Notes: generated by a model not told the origin, from the letters alone. A stretch of DNA of 33,382 bases from Chloroflexota bacterium (GCA_016876015.1 VGOD01000038.1:1-33382), one strand, 5' to 3'; counted from the stretch's first letter, positions 1 to 8,125 are shown. Numbers and translations: made by a program.

Positions 1-21
1 TACGCAGTGGCGCCGAAAACC

Positions 22-99
22 AGCCACGAATGACACGAATTGACACGAAAATGGGTTGACCAGGCGGCTGAATTCGTGAAATTCGTGCAATTCGTGGCT
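22..99. repeat. Imperfect inverted repeat built from cacgaat units
   Basis: The arms agccacgaat (22-31) and attcgtggct (90-99) are exact reverse complements. Inside them are further short acacgaa / ttcgtg units, so the whole stretch can fold on itself imperfectly. No ORF with coding character lies here. It looks like a dispersed non-coding repeat of the kind common in Chloroflexota genomes, which is an inference from pattern only. Confidence 0.6.
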
Positions 100-111
100 A
101 CTCCGCACGGC

Positions 112-340
112 ACTGCGTAACTCCTGTAATTGACAGGACTTACGCAGAGGGTTTCTCGAAGGCGTCATTGCGAGGAACGTAGTGTGCGATTGCGCCAGCA
201 TCCCTCAGGACGAAGCAATCTCCCCCCAGACCAGGAGATTGCCTTCGTCCTGGCTCAGGCCAGGGCTTCGCAAACCATGTCCTGAGCTTGTCGAAGGATG
301 CGCTCGCAATGACGGGCGACTGCGTAACTCCTGTCATTGA
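112..340. repeat. MITE-like nested repeat flanked by direct repeats
   Basis: A direct repeat, actgcgtaactcctgt followed by (a/c)attga, occurs at 112-133 and 319-340. The left copy also forms a hairpin with 133-147 (15-nt arms, one mismatch). Between the copies is an element of about 150 bp with exact 12-bp terminal inverted repeats, cgtcattgcgag at 163-174 and ctcgcaatgacg at 303-314. Its interior contains cgaagcaatctc (211-222) and a near-inverted gagattgccttcg. A related fragment lies between coxB and coxA. There is no transposase, so this would be a non-autonomous element. The rest of 1-382 shows no gene. Confidence 0.6.
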
Positions 341-382
341 GAAGTTACATCGCCCGTAACGCGCTTGGGGTCATGAGATCAC

Positions 383-694
383 ATGCAAATCGTCATCGGA
401 ATCCTTCTGCTGGTCGTCGGCGTCGCGTTGCCGATGGGCATGCTCCTGTGGCTGAGCGCCCGCCTGGGCCGGAAGCCGGCGCTGGCGCCCTTGCAGGTGG
501 GCTTGATGCTGGCGTTCAACGGCGTGGCGCCGGTGAGCCTGGTGACGCTGGGGCTGGGGCTGGTCTCCCAACGGGTGTGGGCGGCGCCGTGGATTCGCAC
601 CGCGGCGCTGGCGTCTGGCCTGGCCGCGACGCTCCTGCTGATCGGCCTGGTAATCGCTCGCGTGGCGGCCCCACAGAGAGGCGACGATGGCTGA
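383..694 (+). CDS. Small three-helix membrane protein, function unknown
   Basis: This 103-residue protein has three hydrophobic helices, at about residues 3-25, 37-62 and 70-95, with short polar loops containing Arg and Lys. It has no motif I recognise, so no function is proposed. Its stop overlaps the start of the next gene (the DNA alkyltransferase) by 8 nt, which suggests co-transcription and translational coupling. The ATG at 383 has no strong Shine-Dalgarno sequence. The overlapping reading frames on both strands are GC-rich shadows; this frame is preferred because of its coherent membrane topology and the overlap with the next gene. Confidence 0.6.
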   Translation: MQIVIGILLLVVGVALPMGMLLWLSARLGRKPALAPLQVGLMLAFNGVAPVSLVTLGLGLVSQRVWAAPWIRTAALASGLAATLLLIGLVIARVAAPQRGDDG

Positions 695-1292
695 AGATCG
701 CGCGGCGGAGAATCTGGCCGCACCCTTCGATAACGTAGCGCCAGCCGAAGCCGATGAGCTGCGCGGCCTGACCTTCGAGGCGGCAAGCTGGGGCTGGTTG
801 GGGCTGGTCGCCTCTGGCCGTGGGCTGCGCATGTTGGGTCTGCCGCGACGCACAGAGGCCGGAGCCGTGCGATGCTTGCGGCAGCACTACACCAACGTTC
901 CGCTCCATCCCGCGGATCCGTTTCTGCTCGAAGTCGCCCGCCAGGTGCAGGCGTACCTTGCGGGCAAGCTGCGCAACTATGCGGTGGAACTGGATCTGCG
1001 CGGTCATACGTCTTTCGAGTTGGCGGTGTGGGCGGCCGTGGCGCGCATTCCCTACGGCCAGACGCGCACCTACGCCTGGGTCGCCGGCCAAGTGGGCGGC
1101 GGGCTGGCCGCAGCCCAGGCCGCCGGCGCGGCTGTGGGCGCGAACCCGGTTCCCTTGATCATTCCATGCCACCGCGTCATCGGCTCCGATGGCAGTCTGC
1201 ACGGCTTTGCGGGTGGCTTACACATGAAAACGCGCCTGCTGGCCCTGGAGAGCGGCCAGGGCAGCCTGGCCCTGGATACCGACGGTGGGTAG
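687..1292 (+). CDS. ogt: Methylated-DNA-[protein]-cysteine S-methyltransferase
   Basis: This suicide DNA-repair protein moves the alkyl group from O6-alkylguanine (and O4-alkylthymine) to its own cysteine. The family signature PCHRV is at residues 160-164, with acceptor Cys161. It is preceded by the DNA-binding helix-turn-helix region (about 110-150, with IPYGQTRTYAWVA) and followed by the conserved GFAGG...K..LL..E segment. At 201 residues, with a poorly conserved N-terminal domain, it has the architecture of Ogt/AdaB-type enzymes without an Ada AraC domain. The ATG at 687 is preceded by gagagg. The stop codon (tag, 1290-1292) lies inside a dispersed repeat, so the last residues may not be ancestral. 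Confidence 0.9.
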   Translation: MAEDRAAENLAAPFDNVAPAEADELRGLTFEAASWGWLGLVASGRGLRMLGLPRRTEAGAVRCLRQHYTNVPLHPADPFLLEVARQVQAYLAGKLRNYAVELDLRGHTSFELAVWAAVARIPYGQTRTYAWVAGQVGGGLAAAQAAGAAVGANPVPLIIPCHRVIGSDGSLHGFAGGLHMKTRLLALESGQGSLALDTDGG

Positions 1293-1315
1293 GGGCATGG
1301 CCGTGCGCCTGCCCG
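1288..1315. repeat. Dispersed 28-bp repeat, copy 1; possible terminator
   Basis: The 28 bases at 1288-1315, beginning ggtaggggcatggcc, match 21598-21625 with one mismatch. The sequence gggca-(t)-ggc ... gcc-tgccc can form a bulged 8-bp stem, followed at 1320-1333 by a T-rich run (gctttttgttctt). It may therefore terminate the ogt transcript as well as being a repeat. The ogt stop codon is formed by the repeat itself. Confidence 0.55.
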
Positions 1316-1325
1316 GTGCGGCTTT

Positions 1326-1353
1326 TTGTTCTTATGCAAAGCTATGGTAGAAT
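1326..1353 (+). promoter_or_regulatory. Candidate sigma-70-type promoter for the Xer recombinase
   Basis: A good extended -10 element, TGg-TAGAAT, lies at 1345-1353 (hexamer 1348-1353). A weak -35, TTGTTC, is at 1326-1331 with a 16-nt spacer. The recombinase ATG is 44 nt downstream, with an aggggag ribosome-binding sequence at 1382-1388. This is pattern matching only. Confidence 0.4.
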
Positions 1354-1396
1354 GGCGGCTGAGTCTACCGTCACTCGTGCTAGGGGAGAAACAGCC

Positions 1397-2305
1397 ATGC
1401 AAGCCAATATTCAGGAGTTTTTGGACTACCTGAGCGCCGAGAAGGGAAGCTCTGTCAACACGATCGCCGCCTACCAGAACGACCTGACCCAGTTCCACGA
1501 TTTCCTGTCGCAGTCCGGAGATACAGATGGCGAGTTGATCTGGGGCGCGGTCACGCGCGATCAGCTCATCAACTACATCCTCAGCCTCAAAGAGCGCGAG
1601 TATGCCTCGGCTACCGTCGCGCGCAAGGTGGCGGCGGTGAAATCGTTCTGCCACTTCCTGCTGCGCAGTGGGATCATCGAGGATGATCCCACCGAAGACC
1701 TTGACTCGCCCAGGGTCAAGAAGCGCTTGCCGCGCACTCTCACGTTCGAAGAAGTCGAGGCTTTGTTGCGGTTGCCAGCGCAGAGCAGCGCGACCGCCAA
1801 GGGCCTGCGCGACACGGCGCTGCTGGAGGTGCTCTATGCTACCGGAATGCGCGTCAGCGAGGTAGCGAGCCTGACCCTGGACGATCTCGACCTGGAAGGG
1901 CGCAAGATACGCTGTGTGGGCAAGGGAGACAAAGAGCGGGTCATGCCGCTCTACGACGAGGCGATCAAAGCCGTCAGGGCCTACCTGGAACGCGGCCGCG
2001 ACGCATTTCTCGGCGATGAGCGCGGCGAACGCACGCTGTTTCTGAACCCGCGCGGGGAGCGGCTGACGCGGCAGGGGCTCTGGCTGATCATCAAGAACTA
2101 CGCGCGGGAGCTGGGTCTGGAAGACAAGGTAACACCGCATACCCTGCGCCACTCGTTCGCCACCCACATGCTCGACGGCGGCGCAGGCTTGCGTGAGGTG
2201 CAGCAGTTGCTGGGTCACGCCAACATCTCGACCACCCAGGTTTACACGCACGTGTCGCGCGAACATCTGCGGGAAGTGTACGACGAGGCGCATCCGAGGG
2301 CATAA
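1397..2305 (+). CDS. xer: Tyrosine recombinase, XerC/XerD family
   Basis: This site-specific recombinase probably resolves chromosome dimers at dif. The N-terminal SAM-like core-binding domain spans about residues 1-95 and the catalytic domain about 110-300. The full catalytic set is visible: Arg152 (ATGMRVSE), Lys176 (GKGDKER), His248 and Arg251 (HTLRHSFATH), His274 (LLGHANISTTQ) and the nucleophile Tyr283 (VYTHV). The 302-residue length is normal for XerC/XerD. The ATG at 1397 is chosen over the long upstream in-frame extension because it has a Shine-Dalgarno sequence and the extension overlaps ogt out of frame. No phage or integron genes are adjacent, so a housekeeping Xer role is likelier than an integrase role. 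Whether it is the XerC or XerD orthologue cannot be decided here. Confidence 0.9.
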   Translation: MQANIQEFLDYLSAEKGSSVNTIAAYQNDLTQFHDFLSQSGDTDGELIWGAVTRDQLINYILSLKEREYASATVARKVAAVKSFCHFLLRSGIIEDDPTEDLDSPRVKKRLPRTLTFEEVEALLRLPAQSSATAKGLRDTALLEVLYATGMRVSEVASLTLDDLDLEGRKIRCVGKGDKERVMPLYDEAIKAVRAYLERGRDAFLGDERGERTLFLNPRGERLTRQGLWLIIKNYARELGLEDKVTPHTLRHSFATHMLDGGAGLREVQQLLGHANISTTQVYTHVSREHLREVYDEAHPRA

Positions 2306-2320
2306 TAGCCAATCACACCC

Positions 2321-3181
2321 ATGACCGACTACGAGACAATAACACGGGCGCAATATCGCGAGGCCGCGACCGCGATCAGCAGTCGCACTGCACACCGGCC
2401 GACCATCGGCCTGATCTTGGGATCGGGGTTGAATGCGCTGGCCGACGAGGCGACCGACGCCGACCACATCCCCTACAAGGAAATACCACACTTCGCAACT
2501 ACCAGCGTGGTCGGCCATGTCGGCGCGTTGGTCATCGGCCGGCTGGCCAGCCAGGTCGTGCTGATCTTGCAGGGCCGCAGCCACGCCTATGAAGGGATTT
2601 CGCAGCAGCGGGTGGTTTTTCCCGTGCGCGTGATGCACGAGTTGGGCATCCGAACGATGATCGTGACGAACGCGGCCGGCGGCCTGAATCCCGCATTTCA
2701 GCCCGGCGATCTGATGCTGATTAACGACCACATCGGCCTGATGGCGATCACCGGGCGCAACCCCTTGTGGGGGCCGAACGACGAGACGCTTGGCCCGCGC
2801 TTCCCCTCCATGAACACAGCCTACGATCTTGCCCTGCGCCGGCTGGCCCTACGGGTAGCCGGCGAGCTGGGCATCGAGCTGCGCCAGGGCATCTACGTCG
2901 GTTTGGGCGGCCCGGCGTTCGAGACGCCGGCCGAGGTGCGTCTGCTGCGTCTGCTCGGCGCGGACGCGGTGGGCATGTCCACCGTGCCAGAGGTGCTCGC
3001 CGCGCGCCACCTGGGCATGCGCGTCCTCGGTCTCAGCGGCATCACCAACGCGGCTATCGCCAACCCGGACGCGGAGGAGGAGGCCGACCACGAGGAGGTG
3101 TTGGCTGCGGGCCGCACGCTGACGCCAAAGTTGATGGCGCTGCTGCGTGGAATCTTGACGGCCATGCCGGAGCCGCGATAA
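2321..3181 (+). CDS. punA: Purine-nucleoside phosphorylase (trimeric PNP/MTAP family)
   Basis: The enzyme cleaves purine (deoxy)ribonucleosides with phosphate to give the free base and (deoxy)ribose-1-phosphate, for purine salvage in the cytoplasm. Family marks in order are the phosphate loop ILGSGL (Ser35), GRSHAYEG (Arg86, His88), the NAAGGLN turn (117-123), GGPAFETPAE (Glu201 in the base pocket), VGMSTVPE (Met219-Ser220) and SGITNAA with Asn243, the purine-contacting residue. The 286-residue length matches the low-molecular-mass trimeric class, not hexameric DeoD. It starts 15 nt after the recombinase stop, so the two may be co-transcribed. Substrate preference (inosine/guanosine versus methylthioadenosine) is not certain; the Asn in SGITNAA favours a 6-oxopurine PNP. 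Confidence 0.9.
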   Translation: MTDYETITRAQYREAATAISSRTAHRPTIGLILGSGLNALADEATDADHIPYKEIPHFATTSVVGHVGALVIGRLASQVVLILQGRSHAYEGISQQRVVFPVRVMHELGIRTMIVTNAAGGLNPAFQPGDLMLINDHIGLMAITGRNPLWGPNDETLGPRFPSMNTAYDLALRRLALRVAGELGIELRQGIYVGLGGPAFETPAEVRLLRLLGADAVGMSTVPEVLAARHLGMRVLGLSGITNAAIANPDAEEEADHEEVLAAGRTLTPKLMALLRGILTAMPEPR

Positions 3182-3195
3182 GGACAGCGACCTCT

Positions 3196-3936
3196 ATGGC
3201 CATTGTCGTCGAACTGATCAAGACCTATGCACCCTGGGCCTACGGTGTGAGCGCATTGGTCGCGCTATGGTATCTGCGCGTCACGATCCTGGCCCGCCGC
3301 GAGCGGCGCCACTCGATGTTCGCATTGGAACGGGAGACCGCGCTCAACCGCACCTATGGCGCGTGGACTGCCGCCATCGCGCTGTCGGTCTTCATCGGCC
3401 TGGTGTATCTGCTGAGCACGGTCGTCTCCGATGCTGTCCAGCCGCTGGTCGTCGAGGTGCAGACTCCCCTGCCCACCCAGCCGACCAGCCGGCCGGCCGT
3501 CACGCCCACACCGCCCGCGCCCGAGAGTGTACTCATAACCCCCACGGCAACCGCGACCCGTGTGCGGCCTACGCTGCGACCGGAGCCGACGCTGATCTCG
3601 AGGACCCCCACCGTCGTGGTGCAAGGCCCCGCCTGCCCAGATGCACGCGCGGTCATCACGTCGCCTGGGGTCAACGCCACGGTGTCAGGCATGACGCCGA
3701 TTCTCGGCACCGCCGTACACGAGCGTTTCAAATACTACAAGCTGGAGTACGGCATGGGCGAGCACCCCGCGATCTGGTCCTACTTCGACGGCGGCGAGCA
3801 GCCGGTGCACGGCGGTCGCCTGGGCATGCTGAACGCTGGCGCATTGGGACCAGGCGTCTACGCCGTGCGCATCGTGGTGGTGGACATCACCGGCAACTTC
3901 CCGCCGCCGTGCCAGACGGTGATCGTGGTTCGCTGA
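3196..3936 (+). CDS. Membrane-anchored protein with Pro/Thr-rich linker and Ig-like C-terminal domain
   Basis: This 246-residue protein has two N-terminal membrane helices (about residues 10-32 and 55-78) separated by a basic, Arg-rich loop. They are followed by an extracytoplasmic low-complexity Pro/Thr linker (about 88-145, with repeated PT, TPTP and RPT) and a C-terminal beta-rich domain of about 95 residues (ITSPGVNATVSG ... YKLEYGMGE ... VRIVVVDITGN). That domain resembles the Ig-like/FnIII modules of Chloroflexota envelope proteins: it starts with an 'ITSP...V.G' strand and contains a tissue-type 'GVYAVRIVVVD' strand. The start at 3196 follows aagga at 3180-3184. The specific function is unknown; a cell-envelope or sensing role is inferred only from topology. 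Confidence 0.7.
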   Translation: MAIVVELIKTYAPWAYGVSALVALWYLRVTILARRERRHSMFALERETALNRTYGAWTAAIALSVFIGLVYLLSTVVSDAVQPLVVEVQTPLPTQPTSRPAVTPTPPAPESVLITPTATATRVRPTLRPEPTLISRTPTVVVQGPACPDARAVITSPGVNATVSGMTPILGTAVHERFKYYKLEYGMGEHPAIWSYFDGGEQPVHGGRLGMLNAGALGPGVYAVRIVVVDITGNFPPPCQTVIVVR

Positions 3937-3963
3937 TCCGTGGTCAGGGGGCCGAAAGGCAAC

Positions 3964-4887
3964 ATGCTGGAGAACGACTGTGAAAACGCAACGCGTGGGA
4001 AACGGCCGTTGGCGCGGCGTCTGGATGACCTGATCCAACCGGCCCGGCGTTGGCTGCGTCGCCACGCCAGGCATTGGGTTGCCTGGCGCGCCCGCCGCGC
4101 CGCACTGAGCGAGCCGGCAGCCCTGGCCGATTTGGCAGATCCCGCGCCGATCCGCCGCTGGCAGGCGGCGCTGACGCTGGGCCGCAACCCGCAGCGCAGC
4201 CCGGCAGCCATCGCGGCCCTCATCGCGGCTCTGACGGACCCAGAGCCGTTTGTGCGCTGGCAAGCGGCCGACGCGTTGGCGAAGCAAGAGACCAGCCGCG
4301 TCTTCCCACGCCTGACCGCCGCGCTATCCGATCACGATCCGCTGCGGCGGGCAGGCGTAGCCGAGGCGTTGGGTCGGATCGGCGATGAGGCGGGATGTAT
4401 GGCGCTGCGTCCACACATCGCCGATCCGGAGCCGGCCGTCCGCGTGGCCGTAGCGGCCGCGCTCGGCGCTTGCGGCGACCCGACCTCGATTCCGTTGCTG
4501 TCGCCTTTGCTGGCCGACCCTGACCCGGATGTGCGCCGTGCTGTGGCGCGCTCGCTGGGCTGTGTGGCTGATCCGTGTCTGGCCGCCGCGCTGGCCGCTG
4601 GCCTGACCGAGCCAGGCCAGCCGTTGCTGGTGCGCCGGGCTTTGGCGGCCGCTGTCGCCCGCGCGCCGCATCCCGATGCCCAGCCGGCGTTGCTGGCCGC
4701 CTTGACCGATCCAGACTCGCAGGTGCGCGGGTATGCGGCCACGGCCCTGGGACACGCGGGCGATGAGTCTGCCTACGGGCCGCTCGCGGCCGCGCAGACG
4801 GACCGCGGCCAACTTCTGCGCGGCACGGTCGGTGATGAGGCGCGACGCGCGCTGAAGATGCTGGAACGCCGCGGCCGGCGGTTGTGA
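3964..4887 (+). CDS. HEAT-repeat protein
   Basis: This 307-residue all-alpha solenoid consists of repeated units of about 31 residues with the pattern D-P-x-x-x-V-R-x-x-A-A-x-A-L-G. Examples are DPEPFVRWQAADALAK, DHDPLRRAGVAEALGR, DPEPAVRVAVAAALGA, DPDPDVRRAVARSLG and DPDSQVRGYAATALGH. Such PBS-lyase-like HEAT repeats usually form protein-binding scaffolds; no catalytic domain is present. ATG 3964 is chosen because aaagg lies just upstream (3955-3959); an in-frame GTG at 3940 would add eight residues and has no visible ribosome site. The gene follows the Ig-like membrane protein after 27 nt and precedes the hydrolase by 7 nt, which suggests one operon. The partner is unknown. Confidence 0.8.
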   Translation: MLENDCENATRGKRPLARRLDDLIQPARRWLRRHARHWVAWRARRAALSEPAALADLADPAPIRRWQAALTLGRNPQRSPAAIAALIAALTDPEPFVRWQAADALAKQETSRVFPRLTAALSDHDPLRRAGVAEALGRIGDEAGCMALRPHIADPEPAVRVAVAAALGACGDPTSIPLLSPLLADPDPDVRRAVARSLGCVADPCLAAALAAGLTEPGQPLLVRRALAAAVARAPHPDAQPALLAALTDPDSQVRGYAATALGHAGDESAYGPLAAAQTDRGQLLRGTVGDEARRALKMLERRGRRL

Positions 4888-4894
4888 GTGAGCT

Positions 4895-5770
4895 ATGGCG
4901 CCATTGACCTATCAGATCGGCTCAACGCGCATACACCTGCTCAGCGACGGCGTCTATTGGACCGATGCTGGCGGCGTGTTCGGTGTTGTTCCGCGCGTTC
5001 TGTGGGAGAAGGTCGTCCAACCCGACGCGCTCAACCGCATCCCGATGGACGTCCGCTGCATGTTAGTGGAATCGAGCGCGGGGCCGATCCTGGTGGACAC
5101 GGGGCACGGCCTCAAACTCCCGGCCAAGCGACTGCAGCAACTGAACCTCGTCAGCCCTACGCGATTGCTGGATGACTTGGCCGCGGCCGGCTACCGGCCG
5201 GCAGACGTGCGGATGGTGATCAACACGCACTTGCACGCCGATCATTGCGGCGGCAACACCTACCTGGATGCCGATGGTCAGCTCCGGCCGACCTTTCCGA
5301 ATGCGACCTACCTGGTGCAGCGTCTGGAGCTGGCCGATGCGACCTATCCCAACGAGCGCACCCGCAACACCTACTGCGGGGAGAACTTCCTGCCGCTGAG
5401 CGCGCTGTGTGATCGCGACGCGCAAGGCGTCTTACGCGTGCTCAGTGGCGATACGCAGATCACGCCAGAGGTGCGCGTCCAGGTCACGCCTGGCCACACC
5501 CGCAGCCACCAGGTCGTCATCGTGGAGAGCGGCGGAGAGACGGGCATCTTCCTGGCCGATGCAGGCTATGTGACCAACCTGGAGCGGATCGCCTGGGCGC
5601 CGGCCTTCGATGTCGAGCCGTTGGCGAGCATCGAAACCAGGCGTGCGTTGCGCGCGTGGGCGTTGAGCCGGCGGGCGCTGCTCTTCTTCCAGCACGATGT
5701 CGCAACGCCGGCCGGCCGTTTGCGTCGCGAGGGGGATGAGTGGCGCGTCGAACCAGTCGCGGCATCATAG
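4895..5770 (+). CDS. Metallo-beta-lactamase-fold hydrolase
   Basis: This 291-residue MBL-fold enzyme has the complete binuclear metal site: HLHADH (His112, His114, Asp116, His117), PGHTRSH (His201), the bridging Asp222 (FLADAGY) and His267 (FFQHD). The early strand VDTGHG is also typical. The length and the [12 protein letters not shown] signature place it with AHL-lactonase/glyoxalase II-like single-domain hydrolases rather than RNases. The HTRSH segment and the N-terminal 'LLSDG' strand are shared with quorum-quenching-type and general thioester/lactone hydrolases, so the substrate cannot be assigned. It starts 7 nt after the HEAT-repeat gene. There is no signal peptide, so it is cytoplasmic. 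Confidence 0.85.
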   Translation: MAPLTYQIGSTRIHLLSDGVYWTDAGGVFGVVPRVLWEKVVQPDALNRIPMDVRCMLVESSAGPILVDTGHGLKLPAKRLQQLNLVSPTRLLDDLAAAGYRPADVRMVINTHLHADHCGGNTYLDADGQLRPTFPNATYLVQRLELADATYPNERTRNTYCGENFLPLSALCDRDAQGVLRVLSGDTQITPEVRVQVTPGHTRSHQVVIVESGGETGIFLADAGYVTNLERIAWAPAFDVEPLASIETRRALRAWALSRRALLFFQHDVATPAGRLRREGDEWRVEPVAAS

Positions 5771-5801
5771 GGCGCAGCCCTACCTGTTTCGGAGAGATCC
5801 T

Positions 5802-6749
5802 ATGGGCAATCATCCAACCATTTCAGTCGTCGCGCCCGTCTTCAACGAAGAAGCCATCCTGCCGGAGTTCTACCGCCGGACCAGCGCTGCGCTGGATGCA
5901 CTGGGCGAGCCGTGGGAGTTAGTGCTGGTCAACGACGGCAGCCGCGACCGCACGCCCCAAATCATGCGTGAGCTGCACGCGGCTGACCCACGCGTCAAAG
6001 TGGTGGATTTCGCGCGCAACTTCGGCCACCAGGTCGCCATCACCGCCGGCGCCGACTACGCGACCGGCGACGCGGTAGTGGTGATGGACGCCGACCTGCA
6101 AGACCCACCGGAGGTAATTCCAGACCTGCTTGCCCGCTGGCGGGAAGGCTATGAGGTGGTCTATGCGGTGCGGGCCGAGCGCAAAGGGGAAACCTGGTTC
6201 AAGGAATTCACCGCGAAGGCGTTCTATCGGATCGTTTACCGCATCACCGACATTGACATTCCCATGGATACCGGCGACTTCCGCCTGATGGATCGCAAGG
6301 TGGTGGATGCGCTCAAGGCCATGCGCGAGAAGCATCGCTTCATGCGCGGGCTGTCGGTGTGGGTGGGCTTCCGGCAGACGGGGGTCAAATACGTGCGCGC
6401 CGAGCGGTTGGCGGGCGAGACCAAGTATCCCCTCAAGAAGATGCTCAAGTTCGCCCTGGACGGCATCACTTCGTTTTCGTACCTGCCGCTCCAGCTCGCC
6501 ACCTACGTCGGGTTCACCATCGCGGGACTGGCGGTCCTGGGCATCATCGCGACGATCATCTTGCGGCTGTCCGGCTCCGAGGCGTTCTACGGCCAGGCGA
6601 CCACCCTGGTCAGCGTCCTCTTCCTGGGTGGCGTGCAGCTCATCTCCCTCGGCATCATCGGCGAGTACCTGGGCCGGATCTACGACGAGGTCAAGGGCCG
6701 GCCATTGTACATCGTGCGGGAGGCAGTGGGGTTTGGGGAGGGGGCGTAG
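5802..6749 (+). CDS. Family 2 glycosyltransferase, GtrB/DPM1-like, polyprenyl-phosphate type
   Basis: This is a 315-residue GT-A fold enzyme. N-terminal marks are [20 protein letters not shown] and the metal/nucleotide site [10 protein letters not shown] (DxD region, about residues 95-104). Then come [12 protein letters not shown] and two C-terminal membrane helices (about 233-260 and 268-296), ending in the conserved [15 protein letters not shown] motif. This layout matches GtrB/ArnC-like enzymes that move a sugar from a nucleotide donor to undecaprenyl or dolichyl phosphate at the cytoplasmic membrane face. The start at 5802 is preceded by ggagag (5791-5796); longer upstream extensions overlap the hydrolase gene. 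The convergent neighbour is a WecA-like enzyme, consistent with cell-surface glycan synthesis. The sugar is unknown. Confidence 0.88.
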   Translation: MGNHPTISVVAPVFNEEAILPEFYRRTSAALDALGEPWELVLVNDGSRDRTPQIMRELHAADPRVKVVDFARNFGHQVAITAGADYATGDAVVVMDADLQDPPEVIPDLLARWREGYEVVYAVRAERKGETWFKEFTAKAFYRIVYRITDIDIPMDTGDFRLMDRKVVDALKAMREKHRFMRGLSVWVGFRQTGVKYVRAERLAGETKYPLKKMLKFALDGITSFSYLPLQLATYVGFTIAGLAVLGIIATIILRLSGSEAFYGQATTLVSVLFLGGVQLISLGIIGEYLGRIYDEVKGRPLYIVREAVGFGEGA

Positions 6750-6784
6750 GGCGGGTGGCGGGTTGCGGGTGGCGAGTTGGGGGT

Positions 6785-6927
6785 TGCGTATTGCGTAGTG
6801 CGTAGTGCGTATTGCGTAAGGGACCCATGAGATATGCGGTACGGACTACGGAATACGAAATACGGACTACGGAATACGAAATACGGACTACGGAATACGA
6901 AATACGGACTACGCACTACGCACTACG
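6785..6927. repeat. 21-bp tandem repeat bracketed by an 18-bp inverted repeat
   Basis: Three full copies of a 21-bp unit (acggactacggaatacgaaa plus t) start at 6841, 6862 and 6883, with a partial fourth at 6904. They are flanked by an exact inverted repeat: cgtagtgcgtagtgcgta at 6794-6811 and its complement at 6910-6927. The upstream flank is itself made of gcgta(t/g)t units. The right arm overlaps the end of the following gene and supplies its stop codon. An identical 18-mer lies at the 3' end of coxA (24597-24614). The position between convergent genes would suit a bidirectional terminator, but there is no clear T-tract. Confidence 0.85.
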
Positions 6928-8005
6928 TCTTACATTCCCGCCGATGCCCGTTCACATACCTCCCGGCCGGCTGCCGGCTGGCCCAGAAGAGCACACCGAG
7001 CGCCGCGGCGCACAGCACCAGGAGCGCCACCAGCTTGAAGATGCGCGTGCCCAATCCCAACGCCAGCGCGCCAAATGCCGCGCAGAAGAGGTAGTAGCCG
7101 ATCACGATCTGGCGCTGCGTGAAGCCGATGTCCAGCAGGCGATGGTGGAGATGGTCGCGGCCGTTGAAGGCTGGCTGTCCCCCATGCCGCCGGCGATGGT
7201 AGATCAACCATGCCACATCCAGGATCGGCAGCCCCATGACCAGCAGCACGGTCGCGACCTTCGCGCCGGCCATGATCCCCAACGCGGCCAGGCCCCATCC
7301 CAGGAAATAGGATCCGCTGCTCCCCATGAACACCCGCGCGGGGTTGAAGTTGAACGGCAGGAAGCCCAACGTCGCGCCAAAGAGCGCCAGGGGCAACAAC
7401 GCCACGCTGTGCTGTCCCTCGCGCAGCATGTGGATCGTCAACACAGCCGCCACGATGGCCGATACTCCTGCGGCCAGGCCGTCGAGCCCGTCCAGCCAGT
7501 TGACGGTGTTGATCATCCCCATGAACCAGAAGATCGTCAGGCCCCACACCAGCGGCCAGGGGAAGATGATCTGGCCGTGGTTGAACGGGTTGTTCACGCG
7601 CTCGATGAAGATGATGAACGCGATGGCGATCAGCGAGGAGAGGAACTGGGCCGCGTATTGGGGTTTGCTGCCGAACTGGAAGCGATCATCTAGCAGGCCG
7701 AAGACGAAAATCGCGGTCACGCCGATCAGGAGGCCGCTCAGCCGGATCAGCTCATTCGGATCGAGCCGCGGGGGCATGAAGCTTTGCGGCAATACCAGCG
7801 TCATCAACGCCGCCACGACAAAACCTCCGTACATGGCGATGCCGCCCAGCCGCGAGACGACGCCGCTGTGCTGCCGGCGTCCACCTGGCCGGTCAGATAA
7901 CCCTGTGCGCCGGCCCAACCAGCGGGCCAGAGGCGTGAGCCCAACGCTGACCAGCAAGCCCACGGCGAAGACGAGCACGAAAGAAGGCAGGTAGTCGAGA
8001 TTCAT
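6923..8005 (-). CDS. wecA: Undecaprenyl-phosphate sugar-1-phosphate transferase (WecA/TagO/MraY superfamily)
   Basis: This 360-residue polytopic enzyme (about ten or eleven helices) transfers an N-acetylhexosamine-1-phosphate from UDP-sugar to undecaprenyl phosphate, the first membrane step of surface polysaccharide synthesis. The diagnostic motifs are the metal-binding Asp pair in FGLLDDR (106-107), NTVNWLDGLDGL (166-177) and the C-terminal GRDHLHHRL (His285, 287, 288). The last is the HxHH-type motif of the WecA/TagO branch rather than MraY. It begins SRLGGIAMYGG, also typical of the branch. The ATG is at 8005. The final residue and stop (TAG) lie within the 18-bp repeat. It faces the GT2 gene, so the two may act in the same glycan pathway. 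Orthology to wecA is by family only. Confidence 0.88.
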   Translation of the reverse strand: MNLDYLPSFVLVFAVGLLVSVGLTPLARWLGRRTGLSDRPGGRRQHSGVVSRLGGIAMYGGFVVAALMTLVLPQSFMPPRLDPNELIRLSGLLIGVTAIFVFGLLDDRFQFGSKPQYAAQFLSSLIAIAFIIFIERVNNPFNHGQIIFPWPLVWGLTIFWFMGMINTVNWLDGLDGLAAGVSAIVAAVLTIHMLREGQHSVALLPLALFGATLGFLPFNFNPARVFMGSSGSYFLGWGLAALGIMAGAKVATVLLVMGLPILDVAWLIYHRRRHGGQPAFNGRDHLHHRLLDIGFTQRQIVIGYYLFCAAFGALALGLGTRIFKLVALLVLCAAALGVLFWASRQPAGRYVNGHRRECKT

Positions 8006-8039
8006 CTTGTGGCCAGTCCGTGACGCTTATGCTTAAAAA

Positions 8040-8122
8040 CCTATCCGAATAACCCCGCTCGGGCCGGTCTCTGACCGTGCGCGGCTCGGTCGGAAACCGG
8101 CCTCAGCAGAAATTCGGATAGG
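8040..8122. repeat. Inverted repeat between cas6-like gene and wecA-like gene
   Basis: Exact 11-bp arms cctatccgaat (8040-8050) and attcggatagg (8112-8122) enclose 61 nt. The interior carries a second smaller pairing (ccggt 8064-8068 with accgg 8096-8100). It sits immediately after the stop of the RAMP operon and before the wecA-like start, so it could insulate or terminate the operon transcript. No T-run is obvious on the minus strand. Confidence 0.55.
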
Positions 8123-8125
8123 CTC

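Noticed and set aside
1397-2305. Integron or phage integrase
   Set aside because: The 302-aa length, Xer-type motifs and housekeeping neighbours fit a chromosomal Xer recombinase; no attC, phage or cassette genes are seen.
6841-6912. 21-bp tandem repeats as a CRISPR array
   Set aside because: The units are directly adjacent with no spacers, and the unit is far shorter than a repeat plus spacer.
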